Shown one piece after another: positions 23,862 through 35,177 of a DNA stretch of 64,000 bases. Below the pieces are notes generated by a model. That model did not search any database. It saw only the letters and a program-made list of their open reading frames with translations, and was not told where the DNA came from. Source of the stretch: Prorocentrum cordatum (Eukaryota > Sar > Dinophyceae > Prorocentrales > Prorocentraceae). The stretch spans positions 452,501 to 516,500 of the forward strand of contig CAUYUJ010018059.1 in the NCBI GenBank assembly GCA_963575745.1, written 5' to 3'. Within the stretch, counting starts at the first letter, position 1. Every line of letters begins with the position of its first letter. Made by a program: the position numbers and the translations under genes.

Positions 23862-24080
23862 CACGCACGCACGCACACACGCACACACGCACACACGCAC
23901 ACACACACACACACACGCATCACACACGCATCACACACAAACGCACACACGCACACACACACACAGACACACGCACACACACACAGACACACACGCATCG
24001 ACGCATCACACATCGCACAACACACGCTCGCATACACGCACAAGCGCACTGCGCAGACACACCAGACGCGGGGCGCGGAA
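23530..24080 (+). repeat. CA/CG-type microsatellite (ACAC, ACGC)
   Basis: More than 500 bases of ACACAC with ACGCACGC interruptions. The Thr/His and Cys/Val frames across it are artefacts. Confidence 0.97.
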
Positions 24081-24420
24081 TTACACGCACAAGCCCACGC
24101 ACACCAGCGTTGCATGTTTTCGGCACCAGGGAGGGTGCGCAGGGGGTTGTTCCCCTGTGCGTCTCATGCTCCCAGGGCGTGGCAGGCGTGGTACTTCCTC
24201 GACGCCAGAGAGGCGCACAGGGATTGCCCCACGGCGTGAAAAGGCGTGGCATTTCATTATTGCCTGTGCATTCCTTCCCCCCGCGCGCACGTAACGCAGA
24301 TGTCAAGGTTCCTCCTTCCGCCACATCCAGACCCACACCCTAGAAGTCGATCCCCAGGTCCCTCCCCCAGGCCTCGTCCCGACCCGTTTTCTGGTTCGCC
24401 GTGCTGTCCAGCCGTGGCGA

Positions 24421-24620
24421 CGGATGAAAAGGGAGGGGGAGAGGGGGGAGGGCGTGGACGAAGGCCAAGCAAAAAGAGAAGGAAGACGACGGGACGGCGA
24501 CGGCGATGGCGAGGAGGAGATAGAGGTTGGAGGGGTAGGGAGGGGGGGCGAAGGCCAGAGAAAGAGAGAAGGAAGGTCGAGGAGGAGGAGGAAGAAGAAG
24601 AAGAGGTTCATGAGGAGGAG
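24421..24620 (+). repeat. Purine-rich GGA/GAA tract
   Basis: A G and A-rich stretch ending in a GGAGGAGGAAGAAGAAGAA run at about 24,578-24,605. Confidence 0.85.
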
Positions 24621-25384
24621 GAGCACGACGACCGCTGCCCGCTGCGGCGATCGCTGCCGCCCCCCTTCTGACGCCCCCTGCCTCACCGCGCCGATTGGCA
24701 CTCAGACCCGGCGACCGACCAACTGGGACGACCACGACGCTGACCCCCAGTGCCCGACCAGCCAGGCACGACGACCACGACGACGGCGAGCTGGTGCCGC
24801 GGAAACGCGGGGGTCGACTGCGCAGACATCCAACGACGGGCCGCGCGCCAGCGCCCTCCTCTCCACGCGGTGTGCCGCGCTGGCGGCTGGCACGAGGCGC
24901 GGCGCAGGGTCGCTGCGTCATCGCGTGCACGACCCGTTTCGTTTCGTCGCCCCAGGGCTGGCGGCCGAGAGACCGGCAGGGCGGGAGGGCGGCCCGGGGC
25001 ACGCAGGCCTGCCACGAGGCGGTGGTCGACGGGCTCCGCGCGCTGGTCGCGGTCGGCCCGCTGGTCGTGCAGGCGGGCTGTGCGCCCGCTGCTCCACCCT
25101 GCCCACGGGGGCGGCATGTGCTCTTGGAGGGCTTGTTCTCGGACATGGTCACGTCGCGAACACAAGTACGGTTGGTTTTTGGCGGTTGTCGGCGTTTCTG
25201 GGACCCTCCAAAAACGACTCGGGATGAAACATTTGCCCAGAGGCGAGGGTCGGGATTTCCAGGGACCACGCTCTGAATTATATTGGAGAAGAACCCCACC
25301 ATTTGCCGTTGTGAGTAGCGCGGTTTTGAGTATCTTCTCTGGTTGAGCTCGTTCGGGGGCCATTGAATTTGCGAGAGTTGTGCA
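24621..25384. other. Open in several frames, no recognisable gene
   Basis: GC-rich DNA open in three plus-strand frames and one minus-strand frame. One plus frame has a non-repetitive helix-like stretch (HEAVVDGLRALVAVGPLVVQ near 25,015), which could be a coding relic. No frame can be preferred, and I cannot name a domain. Confidence 0.3.
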
Positions 25385-25660
25385 GAAATGGATCCGGTGC
25401 CGCCATGCGAACGCAGCCACTGGGGCATTCGGCGGAGCCCCCTATGGGACCACTAACCATGTAACGGATGTGCCGAAATAGGTTCGGTGCTGCGAATGCA
25501 GCCACTGATGCCTTTCGTGGAGCTCCCTGTAGGGCCACGAAACGTGTGAGGGGTGTGCCGACATGAGTGCGGTGCCGCCATGCGAACGCAGCCACTGGGG
25601 CCTTCGGCGGAGCTCCCTATGCTGCCACGACGCGTGTGAAGGGTGTGCCGAAATGATTTC
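25385..25660 (+). repeat. Second locus of the GTGTGAGGGGTGTGCCG satellite
   Basis: Three units of about 85-100 bases contain GCCGCCATGCGAACGCAGCC, GGCGGAGCTCCCTAT, a CCACGA word and GTGTGCCGAAATG or GACATG. They share the GAGCTCCCT and GTGTGCCGA blocks with 19,060-19,790. Confidence 0.75.
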
Positions 25661-26244
25661 CATGCGGAGGGCTGAGGCGGGGTGGGAGGTTGAAGAAGGA
25701 GTAGGTGACGCGGGGCGCTGCCCCTTCAAAACGGGGACCCAACACACACCGCAGGATGGTTGGGGAAAAATCAAGACATCGCATATCTGGGTTGGGCTGG
25801 GGGGCTGAGGTGGCCCAGCACTGCTGCTGGCCAGCAGAACTGGGGGGGGGGATAGGCGCCCTGAACAGCTTGCCGGTTTTCGCCCCGGGAGGGGTCTGGG
25901 CACCGATTTGTACCCCCCTCGTGCCCGCTTCTCTCGGGGCCCATCCAGCGCAGACCCCCCGGCCGCCGCTTCTAATGTAGGGTCCCGTTCTCTTTCCCCG
26001 ATCTTCTTCAAATGAGATGAGAAGTACGTGCACCACATGGGCCGGACCACGCGTGTCGCTCCTCGGCAGGCGCGGCTCGCTGAAGCGACGAGCGGGGACA
26101 ACACCTACACTTTCCGGGCTGCGGCCTCCACGGCATGCCCACACGGGCACGGGCGGGCTCCCTGCAGTCAAGGCGCTGACATGAGGATCCCTTGGGGGTC
26201 CAGAGGGGCTCTGGTTTTCGGGCCGTTCCTTAGGTCTAGATCGG
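25661..26244. other. No gene seen
   Basis: GC-rich mixed sequence with no recognisable domain or repeat. Confidence 0.5.
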
Positions 26245-26424
26245 GGAACACATCATGGGCCTGTTTTCCACCACCACCACCATAAGTTGGAGGGGGGAAG
26301 GAGGTGGAGTATGAGGAGGAGGACGAAGAGGAGGAGGAGAAGGAGGAGGAGGAAGAGGAGGACCCCTTCCCCCTCCTACATATGGTGGTGGTAGTGGTGG
26401 AAAACAAGCCCACCAACACATTCC
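26245..26424. mobile_element. Hairpin element with GGA microsatellite core, copy 2
   Basis: The left arm (GGAACACATCATGGGCCTG, then TTTTCCACCACCACCACC) and the right arm (GGTGGTAGTGGTGGAAAAC, AAGCCCACCAACACATTCC) are inverse over nearly 60 bases. The core at 26,306-26,362 is GGA-rich, the opposite strand orientation to copy 1. The arms match copy 1 over the GGGCCTGTTT..CACCACCACCACCAT section. Confidence 0.65.
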
Positions 26425-26904
26425 TGGCCAAAACTCGCCGCGGGCAGGAACGCCCCTCCGTTCCTTATTCAGCAGTCCTTCTGTTAGCACGCTGCCTGTA
26501 CTGGAGCGCCCACGACTCCAGCGACCGTTCGTTCGTTCCCTGTGGCCCTTCTCCTCTGCCATCTCTTCTAAGACAGGCGCGTTGCCAGCTGGGGTCCCAG
26601 GGCCTGCTGGGGAGAGGCCAGCCCCCCCCCCCAATGCAGCCCCGCCTCGCCTCTCGGATCGCCGATTCCAGGTCGACGTTCCCTTCCCCCTCAGGAGCAG
26701 TTCCCCCCCCTAACGTCGCCCCTTGTCTATGCCCTCCCCTCTTCTCTCGGCTGCCCCTCTTTTCTGGCCTGGCACTCCAGCGCCACCGCGGCGTGCAGGA
26801 CACGGATTGCCTTGCAGACCTCGACGGCTCCTGCGCACGTTCTTTTCGGCGTCCGGAGCCGTCAGACTCTTTATATTGGAGTAGTGCTTGTGGAAGTCGG
26901 ACAT

Positions 26905-26984
26905 TCTTCCTCCTCCCCCTCCCCTCCCCCTCCTCCCCTCCTCCTCCTCCTCCTCCTCCTCCTTCTCATCATCATCATCATCAT

Positions 26985-27066
<82 letters not shown>

Positions 27067-27115
27067 GTCATCATCATCCTTCCCTCCTCCTCCTTCCACC
27101 CTCCTCATCCTCCTC
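26905..27115 (+). repeat. CTC then (CAT)n microsatellites
   Basis: CTCC and CTC repeats at 26,905-26,966 run directly into (ATC)n with CAC interruptions to about 27,080, followed by a short CTC-rich end. Poly-His, poly-Ile and poly-Asp frames are artefacts. Confidence 0.95.
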
Positions 27116-28321
27116 CTGCCTTAGCGTAGCGAGGCCTGGAGAAGGCCTTCAGTCTGATCCAGCCCCAGCCTAGTTCCTTTCATTGGTTTGAAAACCCTCC
27201 CTGGCACGAGTGCGTAAGCACATGGCAGCAGTGGCGTCTGAAGCATAACTCTCTGCCCGGAGTCGACAACCGGCGCCCGCCGCCTCCCCTGAGAGTCAGT
27301 GAAGACAGCCCCGCTTCGGCAGGAGCTCGAGCGTGTCGCGAGCCACCGCGTGCAGCAGCATCCCCATGACAAGGAATGCTGGTTTTGCTTCCACTGTAAA
27401 TCAGGGCCTTCGAGAGTCTCAGTAGACGTCTGGATGCGAGCCAGCCGTTGCCCAGGGGAAGGAGGTTTATCTCGGTGTACAGTGGTCCCCTCCCGAGCCG
27501 TGCCTCGACCTGCCCCTCCCTCCGGATCGGTGGCAGGACGGTGCACCAGCCCCATTCGCTCGTGGTGGTGAGCGGTCAGCTGTGCTGCACGACGTGTGCT
27601 CGTTTGGGCAGCTGCACGAGCACGGGGGGAGAAAAGCTCGACGCACCCCAAGTGATTATCTTGCCCAGGAGGTCTGGCGTCGGGCAGTGCATAGGAGGTG
27701 TTGCGCAGCAGGCCTTCAACTTGCCAGTCTCCGAATGTGTTGGCCAAGTGTTGGCCCTCGCGCGCCCCGATCAAACCTGTAGTCTCCCGACCAGAGAGGC
27801 GGGCCCGCCCTCGCAGATAGAGCGACTCGGTCTCGAGGGCCGCAGCGTGTCTTGCTGCTGCCACGACCGTGCCCCTTTGGCGGGCCGACCCCCCTCCTCC
27901 TCCTCCTCATCCTCCTCCTCCTCCTCCTCCTTCTCCTCCGCGAGCGGCTGCGAGCGGCTGCGATCTGCGGTCCTCGATTCTTACGCACTAAGGGGACTTG
28001 ACTTGGGCTCACAGGTCCCCAGCAGGCCTTGCTTTTAGCCCTGGGTGTGAGCTTCTCATTTGCCTTCCTCCCCGCGCTCTGACTTGTGGGAGGGGGTTTG
28101 CAGGCTTCTTGAAACTTACGGGAGGCCCGAACCTTCCAGGACCAAGACTTACAATACCACAAGACCCCCCGACGGAACGCAAGGTGGAGTTGGTGGCTGG
28201 GGAGGATAGTCGAGCTTCCGTCAGAATACTCGCACCTCCCACTGGCCGTGACACGATCTGTCTGCTTCAGCTGTTGGCGGATGGAAGAGCTGGCTGGCTG
28301 AAATCACGATTGTTGCGGCTG
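27116..28321. other. No gene established; possible LINE 3' flank
   Basis: Several open frames occur on both strands, with a CTC tract at 27,890-27,945. On the minus strand this follows the RNase H end of the LINE and may include its 3' untranslated part. A plus-strand peptide near 27,550-27,640 with a C-x2-C pair is too weak to call. Confidence 0.4.
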
Positions 28322-29218
28322 ATGCCCTGCTAGCTGCGTGCATGGAGGGGCTTCGGGCAAATACAATTCAGGCGCAACCACCGAGCAGCTCGACATTTTT
28401 GCGTCCGCTTCTGGCACCTGCTGCACCTGACAAATTCGCCCTCGAGAATTGGCCAGTGGGAGGCACTTTCCAGGAGATAATTGAACGCTTCTTCGGATCG
28501 GACCTGTCGTCCCTCTCTCTTGGAGTCGGCGGCCTTTTGCTGGACTGGGTAATGTGTCAACCACAACATCTGAACTGCGGAGAGCTTCCCTCGGAATTGC
28601 TCTGCAAGCACATCCAGGGCCTCGACCCCTTGGGCCAGGTTGGGGGTACGGCGGCCCGCGCAGCGGATTCGTCAGCTAGCTCGTCGGCCTTCTCATTGGC
28701 AAGGGCCGCCCAAGCTGGATACTTCGTCCGCTCCGCGGGCGTGGAAAGGCGTGACTTGACTTTGGGGTAGGAGAGCTGGCCTGTCCGAGCGCTTGGGGCT
28801 GACCAGTACTCCTGCTACAGGCGTCTGTTGGAAGGTTGCATCCTACGGCGCCTTTTTCCTACGCCCTCTGACTAGATTGAGGGGATCCGAGACTAGAATG
28901 AGGTCCCCCTGGGTGTGACGGAGGAGCTCTACGGCCCCTTCAATCCGGCCCAGGCTGCAGTCTGTAACCCTACTGCATTACCCTGGAATGTCCCCAGGAG
29001 GTTAAGATCTTCAGACCACACCCCTGCAGCCCATCACACTCGCCGAAGGCAGGGATCCTGGGATCTGGGGCCCCCTGAACCATCCACCGCGCCTAGCTGC
29101 CAACCACCGCTGGGCGCGGGGAGCCCAGGCAAGCCCTTGTCCCTTGCAGGACGGGGCGATGGGGCGTGGTCCCTTCTACGGCTTTCAGAGCGAGCTCAGC
29201 TGGGATGAGACCTCGTAA
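28322..29218 (-). pseudogene. LINE RNase H domain and C-terminal zinc knuckle, broken
   Basis: RNase H removes the RNA strand of the copied hybrid. Visible in order on the minus strand: LRGLIPAELALKAVEG immediately after the TGA; the first catalytic Asp in AVDGSGG (29,076-29,088) with DPCLRRV; a GTFQG..AAWAGLKG stretch where the second strand and the Glu should be (the Glu is not evident); the later Asp in ILVSDPLNLVRG (about 28,872-28,899); and the closing helix ALANEKADELADES (about 28,665-28,703). After another phase change comes a helix (LAEQFRGKLSAVQMLW) and a knuckle HWPILEGEFVRCSRCQKRT. At least three frame changes and several stops occur, so no enzyme is made. Confidence 0.7.
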
Positions 29219-31140
29219 TCACAGACACTCTGGCTGATCGTCTCCAAGGGCCATGTCAATCAAGTCTTGGGTTTCTTGGATCCGAGGGTGTCCTGCTTGG
29301 AAGAGGAGTGGGCGTCCCCAGAACGTGTGCTCATCATCGCAGTACTGGTCTCCACGGGTCGGGCAATCGCTGCCTTCCTGCAGGCCACTCTCGAAGCGAC
29401 GTCGGGGACTCCAAGCTGAGCAACTTCCCACGGCCTCGAGGGCCTTCGCGAGGTGCTGGTGCCCGTCGCGGTAGAGCCGCTCGATCTGCCACTCGGCATT
29501 GCGAATGTCGACTCCTGCCTGGCACCCGCCTGAATTGTGCCCTGTCTGGGCGGCACTCCAAACCTTATGCTGCAACACACTCTGGAACCTGCACGTGCAA
29601 TAATCTGGTGCCTCGTACTTTCCGGGTCGAGCAGCGAAGATTTCGCCAGCCGGCCGTTTCCAGGCCCATGCGGGTCCAGGGTCCCGCCCGCGTTCCAAGA
29701 GGGTCCCGATGACGGCGCCGAGGTGGCTGTGGCTGTGCTTCCATACGCGTCCCCCGTGGAGCCTCATGAGGACGTGGGGCCAGGCCTTGCTGGTACCCTC
29801 TCGCAACGGCGGCTCGGTGTTGGCCGCCTCGAACCGCATGTCCAAGAGCCTGACGCGCGTGAAAATGGCTGGGTCCAGGGCCTCAGGCGTCAGCTTCGCC
29901 TGATGTCGCCCTGCGGTGAGACAACTGCCTGGCGTGCTGACACCGAGTGCTGATCCTTCTGCACCCCGGTGTAGATTGAGTTCTGTTGGTGAAACTCCAT
30001 GGCCTTCGAGTCCCCATTGCACATGTGGTTGAGCACCTGTCCTATGGAGCTTGTGGGCGCCTTTCGTGACCTTCAGGAGCCTCCTAATGTTTTTGTGCAC
30101 GCTTGAACCCGAGACGCTGCCGAGCCCGATTGACCTTTAGGTACCTGTTTTTTCCCAACCGTGGAGTCTAACCCGAGATCCCTGGTACTGAGTTTTTTTC
30201 TTGAGGGGCATGTCTCCGGCCTGGCAGTCCGCGATTATCTGCGCTCTGACCTCGTTGTCGTTCGAAATGAGGGTGGACTTGGGGGAGAGCCTGCAGCCTA
30301 ACTCCTGGAGCCCATCCTGGAGGAACTGGATGACCTGGGGGTACTGCTCCACCAGGGCCTTCTCGGAGGCCACCATCCTAGCACGAAGGTCATCGACCCA
30401 TGTCTTGAGCTTGAGCCGAGAGAACTGGAGGTGCGCAGCATGCAACAGATCGTGCAAGAGGACTCGAGCCCACGCGATACTCTGTCCACAACCTGCGAGA
30501 ATACTGCCCTGCGGGATGATGCGTTCGTTGATGCCAAGCTCTGTGGTCAGGAAGCGTGCTGCTAGATGTGTCATGATGCCAAGACTTAGCTCAACTTTGG
30601 GATAATTCATCTCTCTGGCTTTACCTGCTAACTTGCGCGTGCTGATCGTGTCAAAGGACTTTTCTGAATCTACGATCCCTTCGACGATGGTGATCTTGAG
30701 CACGCTTCCCATCTCTGCAAAAAGCCTTGGAATGATGCCTGCTCTCAGGCATCTGGATCCCTTGATCGCCGCATCCCAGTGTCCTGCCTTGGCGAGCTCC
30801 CATGACCCAATCCTCCCCTTCCGAAGTCGAATGATTGAGCGGTAGAGCGAGGCAGTGACGTGATCGGTCTGTCCGAGCCCACCGTTTTCGGCTTGAGCGC
30901 GACAAGGTTCCCCAAGTACTGCACGGGCATCGCTGGCTGCCGCTCGATGACGTTCAAGATAGCCGTGAGCTGCGTTAGACCTGCCTCTGGAAGCCGATTG
31001 AAGTCCCGAACGCGCCACTGGTCGGTACCTGTGGCTGAATGTCCTGGAAAGGCTGTGATCCCTTGGACCGCCTCGTGCTCCTTCCAATCCTCCTCCAGGG
31101 CTCTGGCCTCCTTGGCCTCCTCCCCAATCTCCTGGATCCA
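29219..31140 (-). pseudogene. LINE reverse transcriptase and connection domain, broken
   Basis: RT copies the element RNA at a nicked target. The first frame (31,140 to about 30,850) gives DFNRLPEAGLTQLTAILN, MPVQYLGNLVALKPK and GSDRPITSLPRS, the fingers region. After a phase change the palm follows: LYRSIIRLRKGRIGSWELA, motif A as DSEKSFDTIS (about 30,643-30,672), the QGSILAGCGQS turn (about 30,485-30,515) and motif C as WVDDL (30,387-30,404). QELGCRLSPKSTL is next. Motif A has Asp first and the VDD pair is intact, so the catalytic Asp residues survive. After the TAA at 30,137 the same frame continues through the connection (KGAHKLHRTGAQ, AWPHVLMRLHGG, GAVIGTLLERG) to DDEHTFWG and HPRIQETQDLIDMAL, then the TGA at 29,219, probably a former Trp. 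Neighbouring RNase H confirms the identity. Confidence 0.85.
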
Positions 31141-31320
31141 GGGCTCCGACCTCCTCCACCTCCTCCCCCTCCTCCTACTCCTCCCCCTACTCCTCCTCCT
31201 CCTCCTCCTCCTCCTCCTCCTCCTCCTCCTCCTCCTCCGACCCCCTCCTCCTTCTCCTCCTCCTCCTCCGACCCCCTCCTCCGACCTCCTCCTCGTCCTT
31301 CCCCCCCCCCTCGTCCTCCG
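31141..31320 (+). repeat. CTC microsatellite at the LINE 5' break
   Basis: CTCCTCCTC with GACCCC and TACTCC interruptions. It directly abuts the first recognisable RT residue of the LINE. Confidence 0.9.
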
Positions 31321-32721
31321 ACAGGGGACGGGCGGGGCGCGTGCCTCGGCCCCCTTTCACAGGGCGCCCTGCACGCATGCACGCCCGCGGCGAGGGCTGC
31401 CATCGACGAGAACGCGTCTTTGGAGCGAGGGCGGGTGGCCCCCTCTCCCAGAAGGCAGACCTGGCGTGCCACATATAGTTCGCCCCGGCTCTGACTTGTT
31501 GGTTCCATCAGGCCCCAGTTTTGCGCACCAGGGCTGCATGAGTCGTTGCGTGCTTGCTCGCGCCTTCGCTTCCTCCCCAGGCAGCCGACGACGCGATTTG
31601 AGGCCAGTTTGTGGTGGCCCAAGGGCCCGAAGCAGGCTTCTGCGTGCCAGACATGGCAGGGAAAATGCTGGCACGCTGCTGTTCGCGATTCATCTTCAAA
31701 TTCGAGTTTGCCCAGAGGTCTCCCCTCTGCGTTGCGATGAGAGGCGCTGTCGCGGGTCCGTTACATGGCCGAGTCCTCGCGATTTTGAGGCGCAGGCTCC
31801 TCGCGCCCCGCTCATGTTTTACGGCATGCTCTGCCATGCTACCGGCATGTTGATACCGTTGCTGTGCTGGGCCATCTCAAGGTCATTGGTTTGCGATGGT
31901 ATGGCAGTGGTGTGATATACGGTCAGGAGCTTCGGCTCAGCGTGTCGCTCTGCTGGTTCTGGTCCAGCACGCTCTGGCGCGACACGTTGACCACACGCCG
32001 CGCCTCGAGCGTCAACGCGCCGAGCCTTTCGAAGCCTCCCGTCGCGCGGAGTGGAGCGCCACGCTATCAGCCTGCAAGGGATCGCGTGTCGCAGAGGCAG
32101 CAGCCGCCGCCGCGACACGCCGAGCAGCAGCTCCTGTCTGGAGGCGCCGGCCGAAATGCTGGCCGCTGCGGTCGGCTCCTCGGGGGAACGCGCCGATTGG
32201 GGCGAGATCTGGGGACCCGGAGGGACCTCGAGCACGCGTGTTCCCCGTTAGCGTCTCCGCCAACCGCGCCGACGTCGAGAATCCATGGCCGCGCGCAGTG
32301 GCAAGATGGGCGAAGCCTTGATACCGTACGGATGTTTTTTCGACTGCGCTAGGCACTCGCCTATGTTTTACCACCTTATCCGACGCAAGGTTGTGTTGCC
32401 GTATGTCTGTCACACTTGGCCAGGCAGTGCCATGCCGTGTGATGTTCTGTCGCGCCGAGTTTTCAACGTTCCCCAATCGTCGGGGAAGCGTAAGACCCGG
32501 GTTTGCCAGGACTCGGGTTCGCCATCGTTTTTTGACGACCGCGCCTCGGATTTTGATAAGGAGGAGTTTCGTGGGATGTCTGCAGCGGGAGGCCTCGTCA
32601 AAATGCAGGCTCGGCCTCGTCATTTTTTTGACGTCCTCGTCGGGGATTTCCGAGTCCCCTGTACCCAGGTCTTACCTCCCCCTGAAATCGGTGTTTCCTG
32701 CTTGGACGTCATTTGTCGTTG
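31321..32721. other. No gene established
   Basis: GC-rich DNA open on both strands. A plus-strand frame at 31,896-32,321 is non-repetitive and Ala/Arg-rich with a possible helix (AEWSATLSACKGSRVAEAAA), but the minus strand is equally open. I cannot assign it. Confidence 0.3.
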
Positions 32722-32958
32722 GATCAGCTTCCCGGGGGTTCGCCACGCTGGCGGCCGTGCCCGCTCGTGGGCGCCTCGTGGGCGCCCCGTGCGCTGGGTG
32801 GGCTTCCCGTGGATTCGCCGCGCGGGCGCCCGGCGCCCGCTCGTGCGCGCCCCGTGGGCGCTCCTGTCCGCCTGGGTGCGTTTCGCGAGGGTTCGCCACG
32901 CTGGCGCCCGTGCCCTCGCCGCGTTGGTGCCCCGTGGGCGCCCCGTTCGAGCACACAG
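32722..32958 (+). repeat. Three-copy ~75-bp GC-rich tandem repeat
   Basis: Units each contain GTTCGCCACGCTGGCG (or GATTCGCCGCGCGGGCG) followed by CGTGGGCGCCCCGT blocks. The repeat GGGCGCC is self-complementary. Confidence 0.75.
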
Positions 32959-32989
32959 ACCATTGCTCCCACCACGGAGTTTGCACCCC

Positions 32990-33310
32990 GTAGCTCGCAG
33001 CGCACAGCTCACACCACAGAGCGCACGCAGCATAGCTCGCACAGCATGGCTCACGAGGGCTCGTTTCCACCGCACGGGTTCACTCCACGCGCACTACACA
33101 GTATAACTCATGCCGCATGACTCACACAACATACATTACACATCACGGATGTCACCACATAGCTTACGCAACGCAGTTCATGGCATATAGTTCGCACCAC
33201 ATAATTTAACACAGCATTGCTAACACCACATAGCTTACGTAGCATAGCTTGCACCACATAGCTCACACCGCAGAGTTTGAAATTCATAGCTTCCAGCACA
33301 TGCATTCCAT
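32990..33310 (-). repeat. 15-16-base minisatellite of the GTGCAA/CACCACATAG family
   Basis: Units such as CTCACACCACAGAG, TTGCACCACATAGC and TTACGCAACGCAG repeat with period about 15. It is the reverse complement of the TATGTGGTGCAATC minisatellite at 16,110 and is present again at 41,280, 43,440 and 47,215. Confidence 0.75.
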
Positions 33311-35013
33311 AGCATACAGTTTTCCTCAGTGCAATAACTCCCCGCTTGGGGTCCGCGCCAGCTATTCGTTTTCAATGTCATGCAATGCTGCGTTATGCTA
33401 CCCTACGCCACAAGCCAGAATACGTGGTGATACTCAACACTCTACAATATTGTTGTAGCATGGTATGCTCGGCAGTGCTACATGCGCAATCCATTGCTAC
33501 ACAGTGCTGTGGATTTGCAGTGGATGGCACATCGCCTCGCTGCACCCCGCCTCAACGCGTGCCACATGTACATCGCCAGTAAAATAATACCCTTGCTCGG
33601 GATCGTGCTGGGCTCATCTTCTTCCCCCCCCCTCCTCGGCCTCGCGTGAAGGTCCGACGGAGTGACCTGTGGTGCGGGCCCACAGGGGTCCTTGTGTCCC
33701 CTTCAAGTGCAGTCGCAACTAGCGCGAGGCCGCTTGGAGGCTGTTGGCGATGCGTCATTTTTGAGTGGTCTCCACAGACTTGAGAGGCGAATTCGGGTAT
33801 TCTTTGTTGAGCGGCCCCTTCAAAGTTGACCGACGCGCTCGGCTTTTGGCCTAAAGCTTTCCCGCCCGCGCACCTCGGTGCGCTGGCTTCAACTCTGGAG
33901 GGCGGGGGCAAGCTCCTAGCGGCGAGCCTTCAGTTTTGTTTCGTTAGTTGTGTCCAGAAGTCCCGACCCCTTCCACGGGGTAGTTTTTCGTCAAGGATCC
34001 ATATTTGATGGTCCCGGGACCCGATAGCGGCACCCAGAGGCCGAAATTGCAAACACAAAGCACACCCGAATTGAACAAGTCACCTCGTCGGAAATCTGGC
34101 TGCAAGTTCCTTGCGGCGCGACTTCGATGCTGTCTCGTGAGCTGTGCCCAGACACCTGAAGAGCCGCGCACCACAAGCCACTACTGCCTGGGGCCACTCT
34201 GGCGTGCCGCCGGCCCACCTCCCCGGGTCCAGCTCGATCCGATCGGCCATTTCGATCCGATTCGATTCCCAGAGGAGGAGAGGGTACCATAAAGCCATCA
34301 TTCCTTTTACCCCCGCGTTATGCGCCTCCTTGGAGGCCCTCGTCGCCACGGCTGGATTCGCTTCGAAATCCTGATTAGAGCGCTCCTTGGGAGAGGTCCG
34401 GGGAGTAGCGGTATCGGTAACTTCTGTTTTCCCAGATTCCGACGTCCCGCCGATCCGATGCGGCCCGTTGCTTGCAGTTTGGCATGCTGGCGCAGCCGAT
34501 CCGATTCGAGATTCGACTCTGTGCCGATGCAGCCCCATCCGACGCACGTCCCGATGCTCGGCGGCGAGCCCCGGGGAGAAGTGAGAAGGGGCGGGCCTTC
34601 TCCGAAGGTTCGGAAGTCCCTCAGCCTTCTGAGAAGTTTTCCATGTCTCCTCCGAAGACGGAAGACTTGTCAGAGGGTACGAGGGTTTCTGAGAAGTCCC
34701 GCCGCCTTCTCAGAAGGCCTTTTCCTTTTCACTTCCCCCCCTCGCTCGCCGCCGAGATGGAATACCCGGCGTCCCGGTTATGATGCTGGCTGGCCTTGCC
34801 CTCCCCCGCAGAGGCGCATTTCGCCCGCCTGAGGCCCTGGGCCGAGTTCGCCCGGCTGGACCCGCCAGAGAGCGAGCAGGCGCCCGCGTGGTTTTCGCTC
34901 TGCGCCGCACTCACCCGGCGGGCCGCCTCGGGGAGGCAGGCCAGCAGCTCCAGTCGGGGGCCCCCAAACGGGGTGGTGACCCACACCGTGTGTTGAGTCG
35001 GTGGGGGTTCGGG
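33311..35013. other. No gene seen; some self-complementary words
   Basis: Mixed DNA. The stretch 34,580-34,735 has repeated CCTTCTGAGAAG-like palindromes, and 34,220-34,520 has several GATCCGATTCGA words. No recognisable protein domain. Confidence 0.45.
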
Positions 35014-35100
35014 GTCACCGCACGGTTTTGGGACTTGGGTCGTTCTCCGGGGATGTCTCGGGCGACTGGGGCCTCCAGGGTCCCGAAACCGTGCGGTGAC
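35014..35100. other. 21-bp inverted repeat with a third direct copy
   Basis: 35,014-35,034 (starting GTCACCGCACGG) pairs with 35,080-35,100 with one mismatch in 21. A further direct copy of the left arm starts at 35,149 (GTCACCACACGGTTTT). The structure lies just upstream of the element at 35,178. Confidence 0.75.
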
Positions 35101-35177
35101 GGACTCTGCGGTGCGGTCTCTGCGGATTTCGAGGTCGCCGCCGGGTCTGTCACCACACGGTTTTCGGACCCCCAATC

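Larger units (their letters stand above)
28322..31159 (-). mobile_element. Dinoflagellate non-LTR retrotransposon (LINE), RT to RNase H, degenerate
   Basis: Reading down the minus strand from about 31,140, the domain order is RT fingers and palm, connection, RNase H, and a terminal Cys-rich knuckle. This is the order of the LINEs that fill dinoflagellate genomes. Few lesions break it: one phase change near 30,850, a TAA at 30,137-30,139, a TGA at 29,219-29,221, and several breaks in RNase H. The endonuclease half is missing. Where it should join, at 31,141, a CTC/GGA microsatellite starts, so truncation or expansion at that point is likely. Confidence 0.85.

Noticed and set aside
23523-24239. 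Thr/His-rich and Cys/Val-rich frames
   Set aside because: CA/CG microsatellite translated in several phases.
27550-27650. Plus-strand C-x2-C peptide resembling a LINE C-terminal knuckle
   Set aside because: Too short, and the expected downstream basic motif is missing.
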